Shown here: in pieces, positions 1-12,313 of the stretch | Numbering within the stretch: the stretch's first letter is position 1 | Layout: each line of letters starts with the position of its first letter | NCBI GenBank assembly: GCA_963669155.1 | Contig: OZ022581.1 | Span: forward strand, 8,088,803 to 8,152,802 | Direction of reading: 5' to 3' | Length of the DNA stretch: 64,000 nt | From: Arbacia lixula | Lineage: Eukaryota > Echinodermata > Echinoidea > Arbacioida > Arbaciidae | Made by a program: the position numbers and the translations under genes | Notes under the pieces: generated by a model | What the model saw: only the letters and a program-made list of their open reading frames with translations | Database searches by the model: none | What the model was told of the DNA's origin: nothing

Positions 1-1874
1 TTTTTGTCTCTAGATATTATGTGATGAGCAGGAAATAAAGCTTGGAACCCTTTTGAGCATCAAGGCGTGCCTAATCGCAAATATAAGCCTCAGGAGACTC
101 TATTGGCAATGATCTTTCAATAAGATATATTGAGAGCAGCAAATAGTCCTTTACTTCAAATTGTTCTGAAAATATGCTAGTAAAAAGCTGAGTTCTAAGA
201 CAATTCCACTATCATGAATAAAACGGAATATGATGTGGGCGTATTTACAAATTAGCTTTTAAAGAGAATTTACTGTACTGGGAAGACAAAAACCATTCCA
301 AAAGGTGATTATTTGGAGTAATTAGTGATTGAATAACTAATCCTCAAAATGTGCAGGTCGAACATTTTGAGGATAAGTAATTCAACGTTCATGCCGTCTG
401 TGCACTTTAAACAATTTTAAATTATATTTTAATTTTGAAGCTTCTGTCATTTCCTGTCCTGTCTTGAATGTTTGGGTTTTTTAAAATAATTTCAAATGTA
501 CGACATATTAGTTCCTTTGAAATGGAAGTCACACGGAAAGCAGAAAAGCAGGCTTTAGTATGACAAGTGGTTCAGCACATATGGCAGATTCCACTGAGAA
601 GTGATCTTTGCTCGTGTAAGTGTTTATTTCTAATTATCATTTTTTTTTAGTTTATATCGAAGTTACCTTTTACACTATCCTTATGGGTTTATGGTTCCAG
701 TCATGATAGGGTCGACTCTGCTTAAAATATCAACAACCCTTACTGCAACTGAACCGTCCCCAAACTCACAGGGACGGAGGGTGGAAAGGTTCTTGCATGC
801 GCATATCACTGCTGGGTTTGAATTACCGTTCAAGATCTTTCCTGCACAAAAGCTTGCTACCATGACTTTAAAAGGAGACGACGCAGTCAGTGTTTGTGGT
901 CGCTCTGTACAAATACACTTCAGCTTTAAGCACAGGATAGGTTGACAATGACATTTAAGCCCAGGGCAAAAACCCCAGCACATCAAATCAAATTTATTCC
1001 AAGCGTGATTACGCCCACTAAATAACACGATTACATTTGACTTCATATGTTGAGGCACATTCAGCTTAACATACCCCAAGACATGCCTCAAGACTCGACA
1101 CTAATTGCCTAAGTGATAATCGAATCTGCCATACAATACGTCAATGAATCAATGCATTTCAATTGCTGGGAAATAAATTCCGAGCTCTCATTGAGAGTAA
1201 TTTTGCAAATAATTGTATTATCATAAATTTATTGAAAGCGGGAAAAATATTGATTACATTTAAAAGGGCTCCACCCCTGAAAACGATCACATGCGGGCAA
1301 TGAAGCATTGAGAAGATAAAGAAGGAGTTAAATGAACAGGAGAAAGAAAGTAAGAGTTAAGAGAAAACGGAATGGGGAAAATGGGATGGGGAGGACATCA
1401 GCATAGTATTCTTATACAACAACGAATCTATATGTTATGTGTACAGTATTAAAACAGACTCATTACATGAAGAGTGGAACAACACCATGAACACCTTTAC
1501 AGCTTTACATTCTCACGCGTTCCTTTTCGGGATAAAATTAATATATACCAATAAATAAATGGATAAATAAGTAAATGAGCTTAGAGATGTTTATAATTGC
1601 ATTAAAGAGGATTTAAGTTTGCAAGGCCGTGATAAATATTTCTCTGTTATGCACTGTTCTTATCATTACTCCCTGTTTGTAGAGATTCAACATTCTTGGC
1701 GGTGAGCTTATGTAATTATCGGGTCTTAATGTATAATATTGTACTAGTAACAAATCAATTGTTTCAGAATTACATTTAATTTCCCAAAGATGGGTTAAGA
1801 AAAAAACATGAATTGTTTTCGGCAGTCTGATCCTTAGATACCCTTTGATATTCATTATGCATGGAAATTCCTGG
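1..1874. other. AT-rich non-coding stretch
   Basis: No recognisable gene, repeat family or RNA. Around 681-1091 both strands are open for 84-136 codons over the same bases, which suggests chance openness or an old decayed insertion. Neither translation resembles a family I know. Confidence 0.5.
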
Positions 1875-1877
1875 AAA

Positions 1878-2325
1878 ACAAGTTTCTACAGTCATGACAA
1901 TAATACGGCATAATTCAGAAACAACTTTATCACAGGAGATAGCACCACTACATGGATCCCAACAACCTTATTCTGGTCATGCAAGAAACCAAGAAATCTC
2001 GCAATTACACTTCCAACCAGCAAAATACGTGGACTTTTTATAGAACTTTTAAGGGTTAATTGCTTTGTCAATATAAACGCTCTCCACATCTCTTACATGT
2101 GATGCTTTGATCCACTATAATAATCATCAAGTATGAGAATCTTAGGAGAGGTTATCACATACAAGTCCTACAGTCTCGACAATATAAGCATACTTCAGGA
2201 ACAACTTCATCACAGGAGTTATCATTACTATTGGAAGCCTCAGAACTATACTCTGATCATGCTGATAAGTAAGCCAAGAAATCTCGTAATTACATTACCA
2301 ATCAGAAAAATATCTTTCTAGATCC
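1878..2325 (+). repeat. Diverged two-copy tandem duplication, period ~282 bp
   Basis: Two stretches align in the same order and spacing. Copy 1 runs about 1878-2040 and copy 2 about 2161-2325. Shared landmarks include AAGT..CTACAGT near the start, CAACTT.ATCACAGGAG in the middle and CCAAGAAATCTCG.AATTACA near the end. The copies differ by many substitutions and small indels, so the duplication is old. Neither copy keeps a long shared reading frame, so I read it as non-coding. Confidence 0.7.
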
Positions 2326-2329
2326 AGTA

Positions 2330-4262
2330 AGCCTACCATATAATTGACATTTACAATTCTCATTGAATATCAAGTCTTACATGATTAGTTCAGAGCTTTA
2401 TCTATTGCCATATAAATGTTAATAGCACTTGCCCATGCCCTCTCAGCTTTCCAATAAAGGTATAACGCGTGGATACACATAGTGTAATGAGGACAGAGGT
2501 ATATGTAAACAAATATATCCATTTACGTCCATGTTTTTTGATAATATCAACACGTAATATCTTAACACGGTTGAAACATTGTCGATTATTATTATTGTTG
2601 AAAGTGTAAAAACGCAAATTGAGAATCTTTCAAAATATTATGAGGTGAATGTCAACAGCGTAATTCAGCCTTGGGCGTGCATGCACCGCCCACATGACGC
2701 ACCATCGCCACATCAATATACGTGTGCCTGATTTTCCAAAAGATGCTTAACCCTTCTCGTGCTAACCCAAAACAAACAACCAAAAAACAAAATCCCCTAC
2801 GATGTCAGGGAAAGAGGATTTGGAGTGATTGGAGCACCACGGGGTTGAATAATCACATTCGTTTTTTATTGGTACATGTAATCCCTCATTGGTAAATGAT
2901 AAACATGTCAGCCCCATTGAATATAATGCACAGACACAGTATACCTAGATTTACCGTTTACCTATATTCTCCCAAATCAATGATTCACGTTGTTTAATGC
3001 TAACAGTATCTTCGGGATGAAATATGTATTTTGAGGTAGACACTCTTAAAGGAAGTATGATTCAGCGTCCGGTCTTACAAGTGTCTCTTTGAATCTCATC
3101 GAGGTGCTTGGGATGGTCAGGAATTCAAGTTATTGACTGATTGCTCTACTTCTCGAGTAAGGTGATAAATTCATTTTAACATACTATTGTTGTGAGATTC
3201 CTCGCAACTCTTGTGGTTCTCTTCAGATGAGAAAACAAGCCTGGAAACGAAAACTGTAATAACATGAACAAAAATAATGACTGCCATATCTAAACTTTCC
3301 AGACCCCCCAGTGCTCATTTGATAAGTTGAAGAGTAATGGGAGAAATCATCACGGCAGGCCCAGCATGTTCGGCTTACCCCTACAATACCATCAATTCAG
3401 CCCCAAACAGATCATTGTTGAAAGTCCTTTTGGTATCAAAATACCATAATACACACATTCAACTACAGACAGAATGTTTTCCAGAAAAACATCTGTCTCA
3501 AATGAACCGTGTGAAATATAGGCTTCTGAAGATTTATGGTAAATTGATCATCGAAAGCAGTTATCTCCTTGAATGTCTCAAATTGTGGATTGTGATTTGA
3601 CATGATTGCTATGAAATTATTTTGCTTCACTTGAAGATATGTTAGTTAGCTTCAACTTCAATAGCATTTGGAATAGAAGCTGAGCATTGGAAGCAAAGGA
3701 CAACAAAACATGTTCTTCATGCACTATTTGAACTCTTCGCCGCTGATAAATTGCAGACATAATCTGTATGCTGTAATTTGCTGTTATTGACATGATTGAG
3801 ATTCACACAATTATTTCAATGATCTATTCTTTGCCCGCAAATGTTTTACGCTTCATCTAAAGGACGTGAAGTTTAAGACAGTGGTGATTACCATTTACTT
3901 CAGTGATCATATTAGTTTTGAAGGCCATAATGAAAACTATTACATGAATATTGATGTGTTCCATCCATTTCGATTCTCATATAGACGCATTTAGGAAGAT
4001 CTTGTATTTTAATTCTTTATGCCTTATTGCGTCAGTCTCACAGAGAGTCGTCTGAAAAGTGTGATAAGTGTAAATGTGGCTTGTGTGAAAAAATCTTGTG
4101 CCGCTCTCAGCCATTATTCATGACCGCCATTTCCACACAGAGACTTCTGACATGTCGCTCTTTTTTAGGAGAGCTCGTGGTAAACATCGATATATTTGTC
4201 ACGCATGCGCTCTTGATCCAACCACATTGATTCACGGTGACCCGTAAAGCAAGAGGGGGAGC
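2330..4262. other. No feature seen
   Basis: Unique-looking AT-rich DNA. Short open frames at 3337-3600 and 4027-4230 have no family resemblance. The second includes a small Cys cluster (CDKCKCGLC) but no surrounding domain. Confidence 0.5.
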
Positions 4263-4283
4263 GGGGGGGGGGGGGGGGGGGGG
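4263..4283 (+). repeat. Poly-G run
   Basis: About 20 consecutive G residues inside a purine-rich segment. It can form G-quadruplexes and is prone to length variation. Confidence 0.9.
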
Positions 4284-4435
4284 AGGTGGAGTTTTGATGA
4301 ATAGCAATAATGTGCGATCTCCGGTCATTGAACCATATTTCCACCAACCAGAACATTTTCATATATCGGTCTAAACTCCATGTTTGTAAATATGTATTTG
4401 TCACCTGTTGAGTAATTTGGAACTTTTAGTACACT

Positions 4436-4529
4436 GCATGATAAATGCATATTGCATATTTTAAATCTATATTTACATATTGCAATATGTTAATATAGAT
4501 TTAAAATATGCAATATGCATTTATCATGC
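4436..4529. repeat. 94-bp near-perfect palindrome
   Basis: The 38-bp arms at 4436-4473 and 4492-4529 are exact reverse complements (the left arm starts GCATGATAAATGCATATTGC). The 18-bp centre is itself the palindrome ACATATTGCAATATGT flanked by a single T on each side, so the only mismatch in 94 bp is one T:T pair. I see no flanking target duplication. Confidence 0.9.
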
Positions 4530-5937
4530 ATCATGTTATACATTTGATTGATACAAACATTTATTTCATGGAACATTGGTGTATGCTATGCAAAGTTTTA
4601 TGAAAGAAATGTTAGCGATAACAATTCGGGACGTGGTAAGGTATTGAATGCTTGGGGTGGCGTTGTCGTGGAAATACAATGACATCGTTGATACTTTTCA
4701 GATTAAGAATTAACGTAGGGTATCCATTTTGCAATATCGAAATATAACTATCTAATATTTGTGTAAATACCAATATCCAGAAGGCAATACTATTCAAGAA
4801 CTTCGCTATATCATAGCAAGTCACAATTTGTTTCAATGGGTTTATATTCACATTCATTCAAAATAATTTCGTCTAAATACATAATCTAGGACATGGAAAC
4901 ACATGTTTGCCAGAAAATAAAGTTACAGGTTTTCATTAAGGCAGCTCGATGAGATCAATACTGTCAACACGGACATTCTTGGTCAACTTTGTGATAAAAA
5001 TATATTAACTGACGAAATATTTTGACAAAATTTCAGCTTTACGTGCACTTGAAAACGAATTAGGATGGTGCATTGCATTTCATACTTCACAAACTGAATT
5101 AAGTGTATTTAAGCTTCAAGTAAGTTGATACAATACCTTAATAGAAGGTTATATATTTCATATTTCCCAAGTTGGATCTAAATTTATATAGTTAACTTGT
5201 GGAGGCTTATATTACGTCATACAGTAAATAATATACAAATTATAATTTGTCTGTAAAATGGACACACTATATTTAATGAACATTAATATATTTCATATTT
5301 CACAAGCTGGATCTAAATGTATATGCTAAAGATTTGGTTGTTCATGTAACGTTATACATAATTGTTGTTTATGAATACGGCTATTCCAATGATCAGAATG
5401 AAGCATACATTATACATAATACATTATTTGAAGGTTCGTATGTGTTTATAGATTTGTGATTGGATAATTTAATCCAATGGAAGGTCTCGATCACGAACGA
5501 AGTAAGCACCCTGCTATTTTCATTTGCCCTGTCGTCTGAAAACAGTTTCAAGATGTGGAAGACATAATACTGTATTTATGCATGATAATTCAATTCAAGG
5601 CCCAACTACCAGCTTCAAGTGCGGATTATTTTTCACGACTTAATGACACCGAAGACGCCCTTAACCCACTTTGAAACTCCAACGGGTGACTTGACATTTC
5701 TGTAGGTAATCAAATTGGTGTTATAATCATGAGGCCGTGTAAACTCAATCTACCGTGTCCTCTATCAGTGTTGCACAAGGTTTGAGTCTGAGAGGACACT
5801 TAAGTAACACACTGCCATTCATTTGCTTTTATGTCGTCTCTACTACAACACCGTCTATTCTATTTCATTGCAGCATGCCCTTCTCAACGTGCATATTTTT
5901 CTCTCAACCCTTCCTGTGATATCGATAGTAATCATCT

Positions 5938-5981
<44 letters not shown>

Positions 5982-6732
5982 TATATATTTATATTTCGAT
6001 CAGGTGGACATTTGTGTAACTTACCGGAATGAGATGTTCAAATATGGATTAGTTTGAGAGGAGTTCTGCGTAACATCAAGATTCAAGTGCCTTGTAATAA
6101 GCAATATCAATAACAAAGGTAGGTCGATCATGATGCATTGGTCTGTCTACTAATTTTGGTGAAAGCATGGAGTAGTTCCAGATAGAGCCAAAAACCACCG
6201 GTCATGTATAGCAGCAAAGTCTAATTTTAACCAGTCTTATGCATTCATTGGATCAATGACCTTTTTTTTTTTTTTTTTTTTTACTTTATATCATTAATTT
6301 ATTATTTATTTTTTATTCATTTATTTATCATTCATGCCACATTAACACACTCTGTTTCATAACCTTTCATTTGTGTATATGTTTAACATCTTAGATATTG
6401 TATTACTGTGTTACATTACAGGATTACATATGTGTATGTGTGTGTATGGTTGTGTCAGTGTGCGTCTGATGATGTCGAGAATTATGCTGGTAATTTCGAT
6501 CCTCATTAGACTGTGTACATTAACCTTGTTAGTTGTACCATTATCGTAATCATTTCTCTATGAATAGTTGTCCTAAATGATGAACAGGTGTATGAATTTA
6601 GTTAAACTGACCATGTGGGGTGTCCACCAATGTCCGAATTATTATTGGATGCATTACTTCAAAATTATAGCCATACAAATGTGTAATTGAGACATCCATT
6701 GTGGTTCATGAGGAAAAAAACCGAATGTTCTC
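4530..6732. other. AT-rich non-coding DNA with small repeats
   Basis: Contains a diverged direct repeat of period about 135 bp (near 5147 and 5283, sharing TATATTTCATATTTC and GGATCTAAAT), an (AC)n tract at 5940-5977 and a poly-T run at 6261-6282. No gene seen. Confidence 0.6.
5940..5977 (+). repeat. (AC)n microsatellite
   Basis: About 18 uninterrupted AC dinucleotides followed by a short TA-rich tail. Confidence 0.95.
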
Positions 6733-7384
6733 TTAACTCTTTGCCCGCCACGCACACTATCTCCCCCGCGCCACATTAATTCCAGGGTGCCACATTCAGA
6801 GGGGTTTTGCATGCACTGTCTTATTCAACTCGCAATAACTTTTTATCGGTTTGTAGTGATGAGAAAAAAATGTGTAGCAAAGTCTAAAAGAAATTAATAC
6901 TCTTGCCAATGGTATTATTTTTGTCATGTATAATATCATAAATTCTGAGAATTATAACTTTACATTTTACATCCAAATTATCGTTTTGGAGGCTATTTTA
7001 TACCTCTTATATTCAATATATCCTAATGAAAGTTATTCTCTAAGTTAGTTCATAAAAAAAAAAGTGTTACCCATGTCTTATGGGGATAATGAGCCAAGCA
7101 ATTTAGGATTTAAATGGGGCATTTAAAAAGAGTAAGCTAACAATGAACTAAACTCCTCTATTGAAATTGACCCTGGGTACTTCTCAATAGACTTCCTGTC
7201 CTGGGAGACTTCCTGCCTATTGATACTTCGATCCCCTTATGCAATACACCGGTCGCTATTGTATGTGTGTGCGCAAAATACAATTAAATGCGTTCCCTAT
7301 GCATTGTGCGCGAAATGTGACTTGAGTCGAACTAAGCAGCCCGCTGTATGTGCCGCGAGTCGAACGAAGCGGGCAAAGAGTTAA
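6733..7384. mobile_element. Non-autonomous TTAA-flanked element (piggyBac-like)
   Basis: The 644-bp interior (6737-7380) is flanked by TTAA at 6733-6736 and 7381-7384. It starts CTCTTTGCCCGC and ends with the exact complement GCGGGCAAAGAG. TTAA duplication with a CYCTTTG-type terminus is typical of piggyBac-class elements; Kolobok also uses TTAA. No transposase frame is present, so it is a MITE-type derivative. The open frame across the right end (7350-7532) is therefore spurious. Near the right end the arm holds a second short GCCCGC/GTCGAAC repeat, suggesting subterminal transposase-binding repeats. Confidence 0.85.
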
Positions 7385-10300
7385 ACCTCCATCTCCTACG
7401 TCAGATCAGATTTGCCTCGCCAAATCTGCCTTGATCCGTCAGGCTGAATGTAGAAACGAAGATGGCATCGCGATGATCTCCCAAGGGATGCCGATACACG
7501 GTGTTCAAGGAAAGAGTCAGAAGGTTCAGTAGTACTCATTGATTCCTAGTATCAAATCGAATAATCATGGGAATTTGTTCCATAGTAATGCTACATCAGA
7601 AAAATCATTTTTTTAGACGCTATGAATAAGTGGAGGCCCAGCGTGAAAAGGGGGTAGGCAGATAAACATAAATAAATCGGGGAAATGGACTGCAGCGAAG
7701 TTTAGTAGAAAATCTCACATGTGCTTTCACGGAATTTTCATGTGATATATATATAGATATTTGTCAGCCCAAAGCAAAATGAGAAAAAAAAGATCTCACC
7801 CATGAATGTGGTTAGTTTGTGATGCATGTAAACAACAGCTTTTCACATCTACCTAAGAATTCAGGAATTGAAAGCTGATTTTCAGTAGGATTATTTTTTG
7901 GATGATACATTTCAAAATCATTCCTTGTCGGGATTGCCATAAATATAGCCCAGTACCTGAAGACATTTGTTATCACAACTGCAATATCAAACAGCTTAAT
8001 CTAAGCAATTCAAGCAAATTAAAGTCGTAACAATGACATTTGGTGATGAAATACAAATGTAGAAAGATAAAGTAGACGATATATCTTTGGTAGGTCCAAC
8101 TACATTTGAAATTCAAACAGAGCCTGAGCTTTCGAGAAATATCATTAAGTGGTATCATTCGTACGTTGATACATGCATTTTGTTATATACACCTACACAT
8201 TGTAAATAGATTGATATACACTCCCAATTATTAAGCCAAGTGATTCAACGTTTTACATTTGTTAATGTCTACAGAAAGAAAACACCACCTTTCTTGTATG
8301 CCACTTTTCGAATATTATAATCAATATGCATAAGCACAAGCAGCCCAAAAGAATTTGGTTGACCTACGTAATGACTACCCCCCCCCCCCCGACAATAGTT
8401 CTTCCTTATCTCACGAAATGAAATAATCTCGAGGGGATTAATAAACATTCAATCCTTTCCATTGACTGTGTGCTCCTCATAAATAAAAATCAAAATATAC
8501 CACGTATTTGGGTTAGGATAAACTATTTAAGTCGTATGATCGAGCATGTATGTATATCACACACATCAGAAGTCGCCGTCGTCGTCGTCGTCGTAGACAA
8601 TGTATTTATTGTTTTCTTTGAAGTTGTTTGTCTATTGAAACTTGTGTAAAAGTATATTGTACATAAAGGCCACGAGCTCATAAGGACCAAATTGATTATC
8701 TCCCTTGATCGGTCTTTATATACAAGTCTGACTGTAGTTGTAATAAGTAGTGACAGTTGCTTTAGTAGAATAAGTAGGAGAAAAAACAAAATCATATGAT
8801 GATATGTATTTACCATTTCACTGCGACAAGTTAGATTAATGTCATGTAATTACTCAAGAAAACCGACGGAGAAAGAGAGTGATACAAATATGTATTTTAA
8901 TATATCATGTTTATACATGTATATAATTTACATCGATATATATATATATATTAATTGAGATACATGTAAATTAAGAGAGATTGATAGTGAGGGGGACGGA
9001 GGCAGAAGAGGGAGAAAGGAAGACATCGAACACAGTTTAGCAAACGTACTGCACAATCAATGTAAGTAAAAACAGGTGAATAAGCAGACAAGACGTACCA
9101 AAGATTAAGTACCTTACCGACATACTGCTGACGAAGTGAGTAGTTTTGGAACTTGAGCGAGGCAGTTATTTCCGTTGTTCTCTTTCCTCTATCTATCTTC
9201 TAGTAATCATAGATAGAAACACTGTCTGTAAACTGATCATTCCTCGATCCAGTTCGATTCAGCCGCTTAATTTACGCCGCTTCTCGTCTCCAGATTTGCC
9301 TGTGAGAGTAACGCACCAAGTTAGAGCGTGGAGTATGGACTGATCACTTCCTTGGTATCCTTAGTATTAGTCTCGCGCATGGAATAATGAGCTTTTCAAT
9401 AAGTCGCTAAGCAGGTGAGATCAGACTGTTCTGTACCTCTCCATTTGTATCGTGTTTCGAAATGATAACGTTTCGTTTCCAAAGACAGCCACCGAATCCC
9501 ACAAACTCCTTCCAAACTCCCTCTCCAAGTCTCGAAAAATTTCTAATTGGAGTCTGATTTTTATGCCAGTACCTCGTACTTCGGGAGCGTCACTGAATCG
9601 GCGTTAGTAACGAAAAATATCGATTTGTTACAAGTGCAAGAGGGATCCTGCATCCATCTTTGCATTACTCGGAGGAAAATGTATGAATGATGATGCTTTC
9701 TATGAATTATTGACAATATGATTACGTCAAAGATGAACTATCCACATTGAATGAGTAGGGTTGAAGGGATGAAACAGGAAGAAAATCCAGTCTCCCCAAA
9801 AGTCGTATTTTTATCTCTCTCCTCTCCGTTTGCACTTCAGCATCAATTTTGCTCGAAACGCGCTTCCGGTATGAGCAATGATGAGTGTTGGGTTTCTGTG
9901 CGCCTCCTTGAGTTTCTCTCTCCTTCTTGTTCTCTTTTTCGTCTCTCTCATCCCTCGTCGTATTCCCTCCGCCTCTTGCTCAACGGTTACGTGATGAACA
10001 CATGATCGTCGGATCTCCACCTCACGTTTGGGAGCATTTCATTCACGATTGCCTTAACCCCAGCGCGAGTGAGTGTGGTTTGGGCTTTCAGCGAAAAGTG
10101 CTAGATGCTAGCATGTGTGTCACTATACAAACGGTATGCGGTGTTCCTCGCATCGGGTGCGTAGTACCTGTTACATCTTCGCCGTGTAACTTCATTTCGC
10201 GGATGTTGGGAGTTTGGCGCGTCGCATCGTTTAATCTACCTCCACCCACGATCAGCTGGAGTTTGTTTGTCTGCTATAAGTTTTTTCCCCCTCTCTCTTT

Positions 10301-11717
10301 CTCTCCACTCCCTCTCTATGTCTCTCTTCCATGCCCTCCCATCTCTCTCTGTCTCTAACTCTCTTACTTGGTTCATCTTGCATTTCTGTCGAAAATAACG
10401 TTGGTTTCATAATCTGAAGTCAACGTTATTTTTTACCTGTAGACTGAGTTAAAAATAAAGGATTACTTCTGATTTAACCTTACTTCAATAGATCAATGTT
10501 GAAGTTAACACAATCTCCTTTATTCAAACATATTACCCGATAGTATGTAAAGAGGTATACCACTGTGCAGATGGTGAAGCTAAAATGAGTGTGATATTTC
10601 AAAAGGACGTAAGTTGTCAGGACACAGGTAAAGATATACTACAGTAGTTATACATTAAGACGACCCAAAGATATATCCAGTTAGTAGAATTTGAGGGATT
10701 TTAAACGGCACTTCTTTCTGTTATAGTGATGTATTTACGCCTGCAAAATAGGGTGGCCACACATTATCAATTCACATTACGGACCATTTTAAAATGTGTT
10801 TCTTCGTACCCGTTTACATTTATTTTCTTTCCGAAAGTAGTATGCACACTGTTTTCTAGAAGCACGCCTCTTCCCCCCATCTTTCTCTCTCTCTCTCTCT
10901 CTCTCTCCCTCTCTCTCTCTCATTCTCTCATTCTCTCAATCTCTGTCTATCTACCGCACAGATATACAGCCGCGCACAGATATACAGCCGCACACGTATA
11001 CACACTTTTGTATATACAGACATCCAATGAGAAATGTACTCTTTACAACGTCTCTTCATTTATTTTTCATTGTGTATTCATTGACATTACTCTTGAAACG
11101 ATGCCTTTTCGCTATTCGGCATTTCCCTGTGCCGTGATTGGACATGCTCCATTTCGTGAGATGAGTTGAGCACTCAGAAACATCTTATCGGGGGCAAATA
11201 TGGTCTTAGGATGTGGATCATTCATTTCATTCAATGCGTTCATCATCAAACAACGTGCCGAATGAAATCACGGAGAGAGAGCACGAGAAAAACTCAGGTA
11301 CACAAAAACCTTTGATTATGAAGAAAAAGAAAAAAAAAAGGATAGGCAACATAATTAACGATTTTGCGCACAGTCTCTCGTAAGAATAAAAACGATTGCT
11401 ATCGCTTCTCGTATTTACCCTTTTTTATTGCAGAAAATGAAAAAAAATAATGTTTTAATTTTAATGTTTAATTTAGAAATTTCCTAAGCCTTTGCTATTA
11501 AATCTTGCCGCTTTAGTACAGATTGAGGTGGGCGTGCGTTGCAGAATTGTTCATTACTTAGGCAGCTGAAAATCGTAGTGAGGAGGAAATGGATGGTATT
11601 AACGACAGACTGTAAACGAACCGAATTCGTAATGGCGCCGCTGGCATGAACTAGGTCAAACTAAACCAACAAAGAGGTAACCGCGTTCTTTACTACTACA
11701 TTGATCTATTACCTCTA
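7385..11717. other. Non-coding DNA with simple repeats
   Basis: No confident gene. Contents: a poly-C run at 8380-8390; a (GTC)n tract at 8576-8597; an (AT)n tract at 8936-8951; a CT-rich block at 10877-10930; and a small hairpin with 12-bp arms at 10392-10403 and 10421-10432 (AAAATAACGTTG and its complement). The segment at 9880-10260 is relatively rich in CpG. I could not show an exon there. Confidence 0.5.
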
Positions 11718-11718
11718 G

Positions 11719-11772
<54 letters not shown>

Positions 11773-11795
11773 CATTTCTATTACTACTACTGCTT

Positions 11796-11840
<45 letters not shown>

Positions 11841-11916
11841 GTACTACTACTACTACTACTACTACTCCTCCTACTACTACTACTACTACTACTACTATTA
11901 CTACTACTAGTACTAG

Positions 11917-11963
<47 letters not shown>

Positions 11964-11984
11964 TTTCTATTACTACTACTGCTT

Positions 11985-12017
<33 letters not shown>

Positions 12018-12018
12018 G

Positions 12019-12050
<32 letters not shown>

Positions 12051-12173
12051 TTACTACTACTACTACTACTACTACTACAACTACTACGACTACTACTACT
12101 ACTATTTCTATTACTACTACTGCTTCTACTACTACTACTACTACTACTACTACTAGTACTACTACTACTGCTT

Positions 12174-12221
<48 letters not shown>

Positions 12222-12313
12222 CTACTCCTACTACTACTACTACTGGCACTACTATTAGTACCACTTCTACCTCTACTAATACTTTGACTACTACTACTAC
12301 TACTACTACTACT
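11718..12313 (+). repeat. Long (TAC)n trinucleotide array
   Basis: About 600 bp of TAC repeats. The array is interrupted by a recurring variant cassette (CATTTCTATTACTACTACTG then CTTCTAC, with small differences) near 11770, 11962 and 12104, giving a higher-order structure. The poly-Ser and poly-Val frames on the minus strand here are products of the repeat and are not proteins. Confidence 0.95.

Noticed and set aside
681-1091. 136-codon minus-strand ORF overlapping an 84-codon plus-strand ORF
   Set aside because: Both strands open over the same bases, no domain, no splice or promoter context; likely chance or a decayed insertion.
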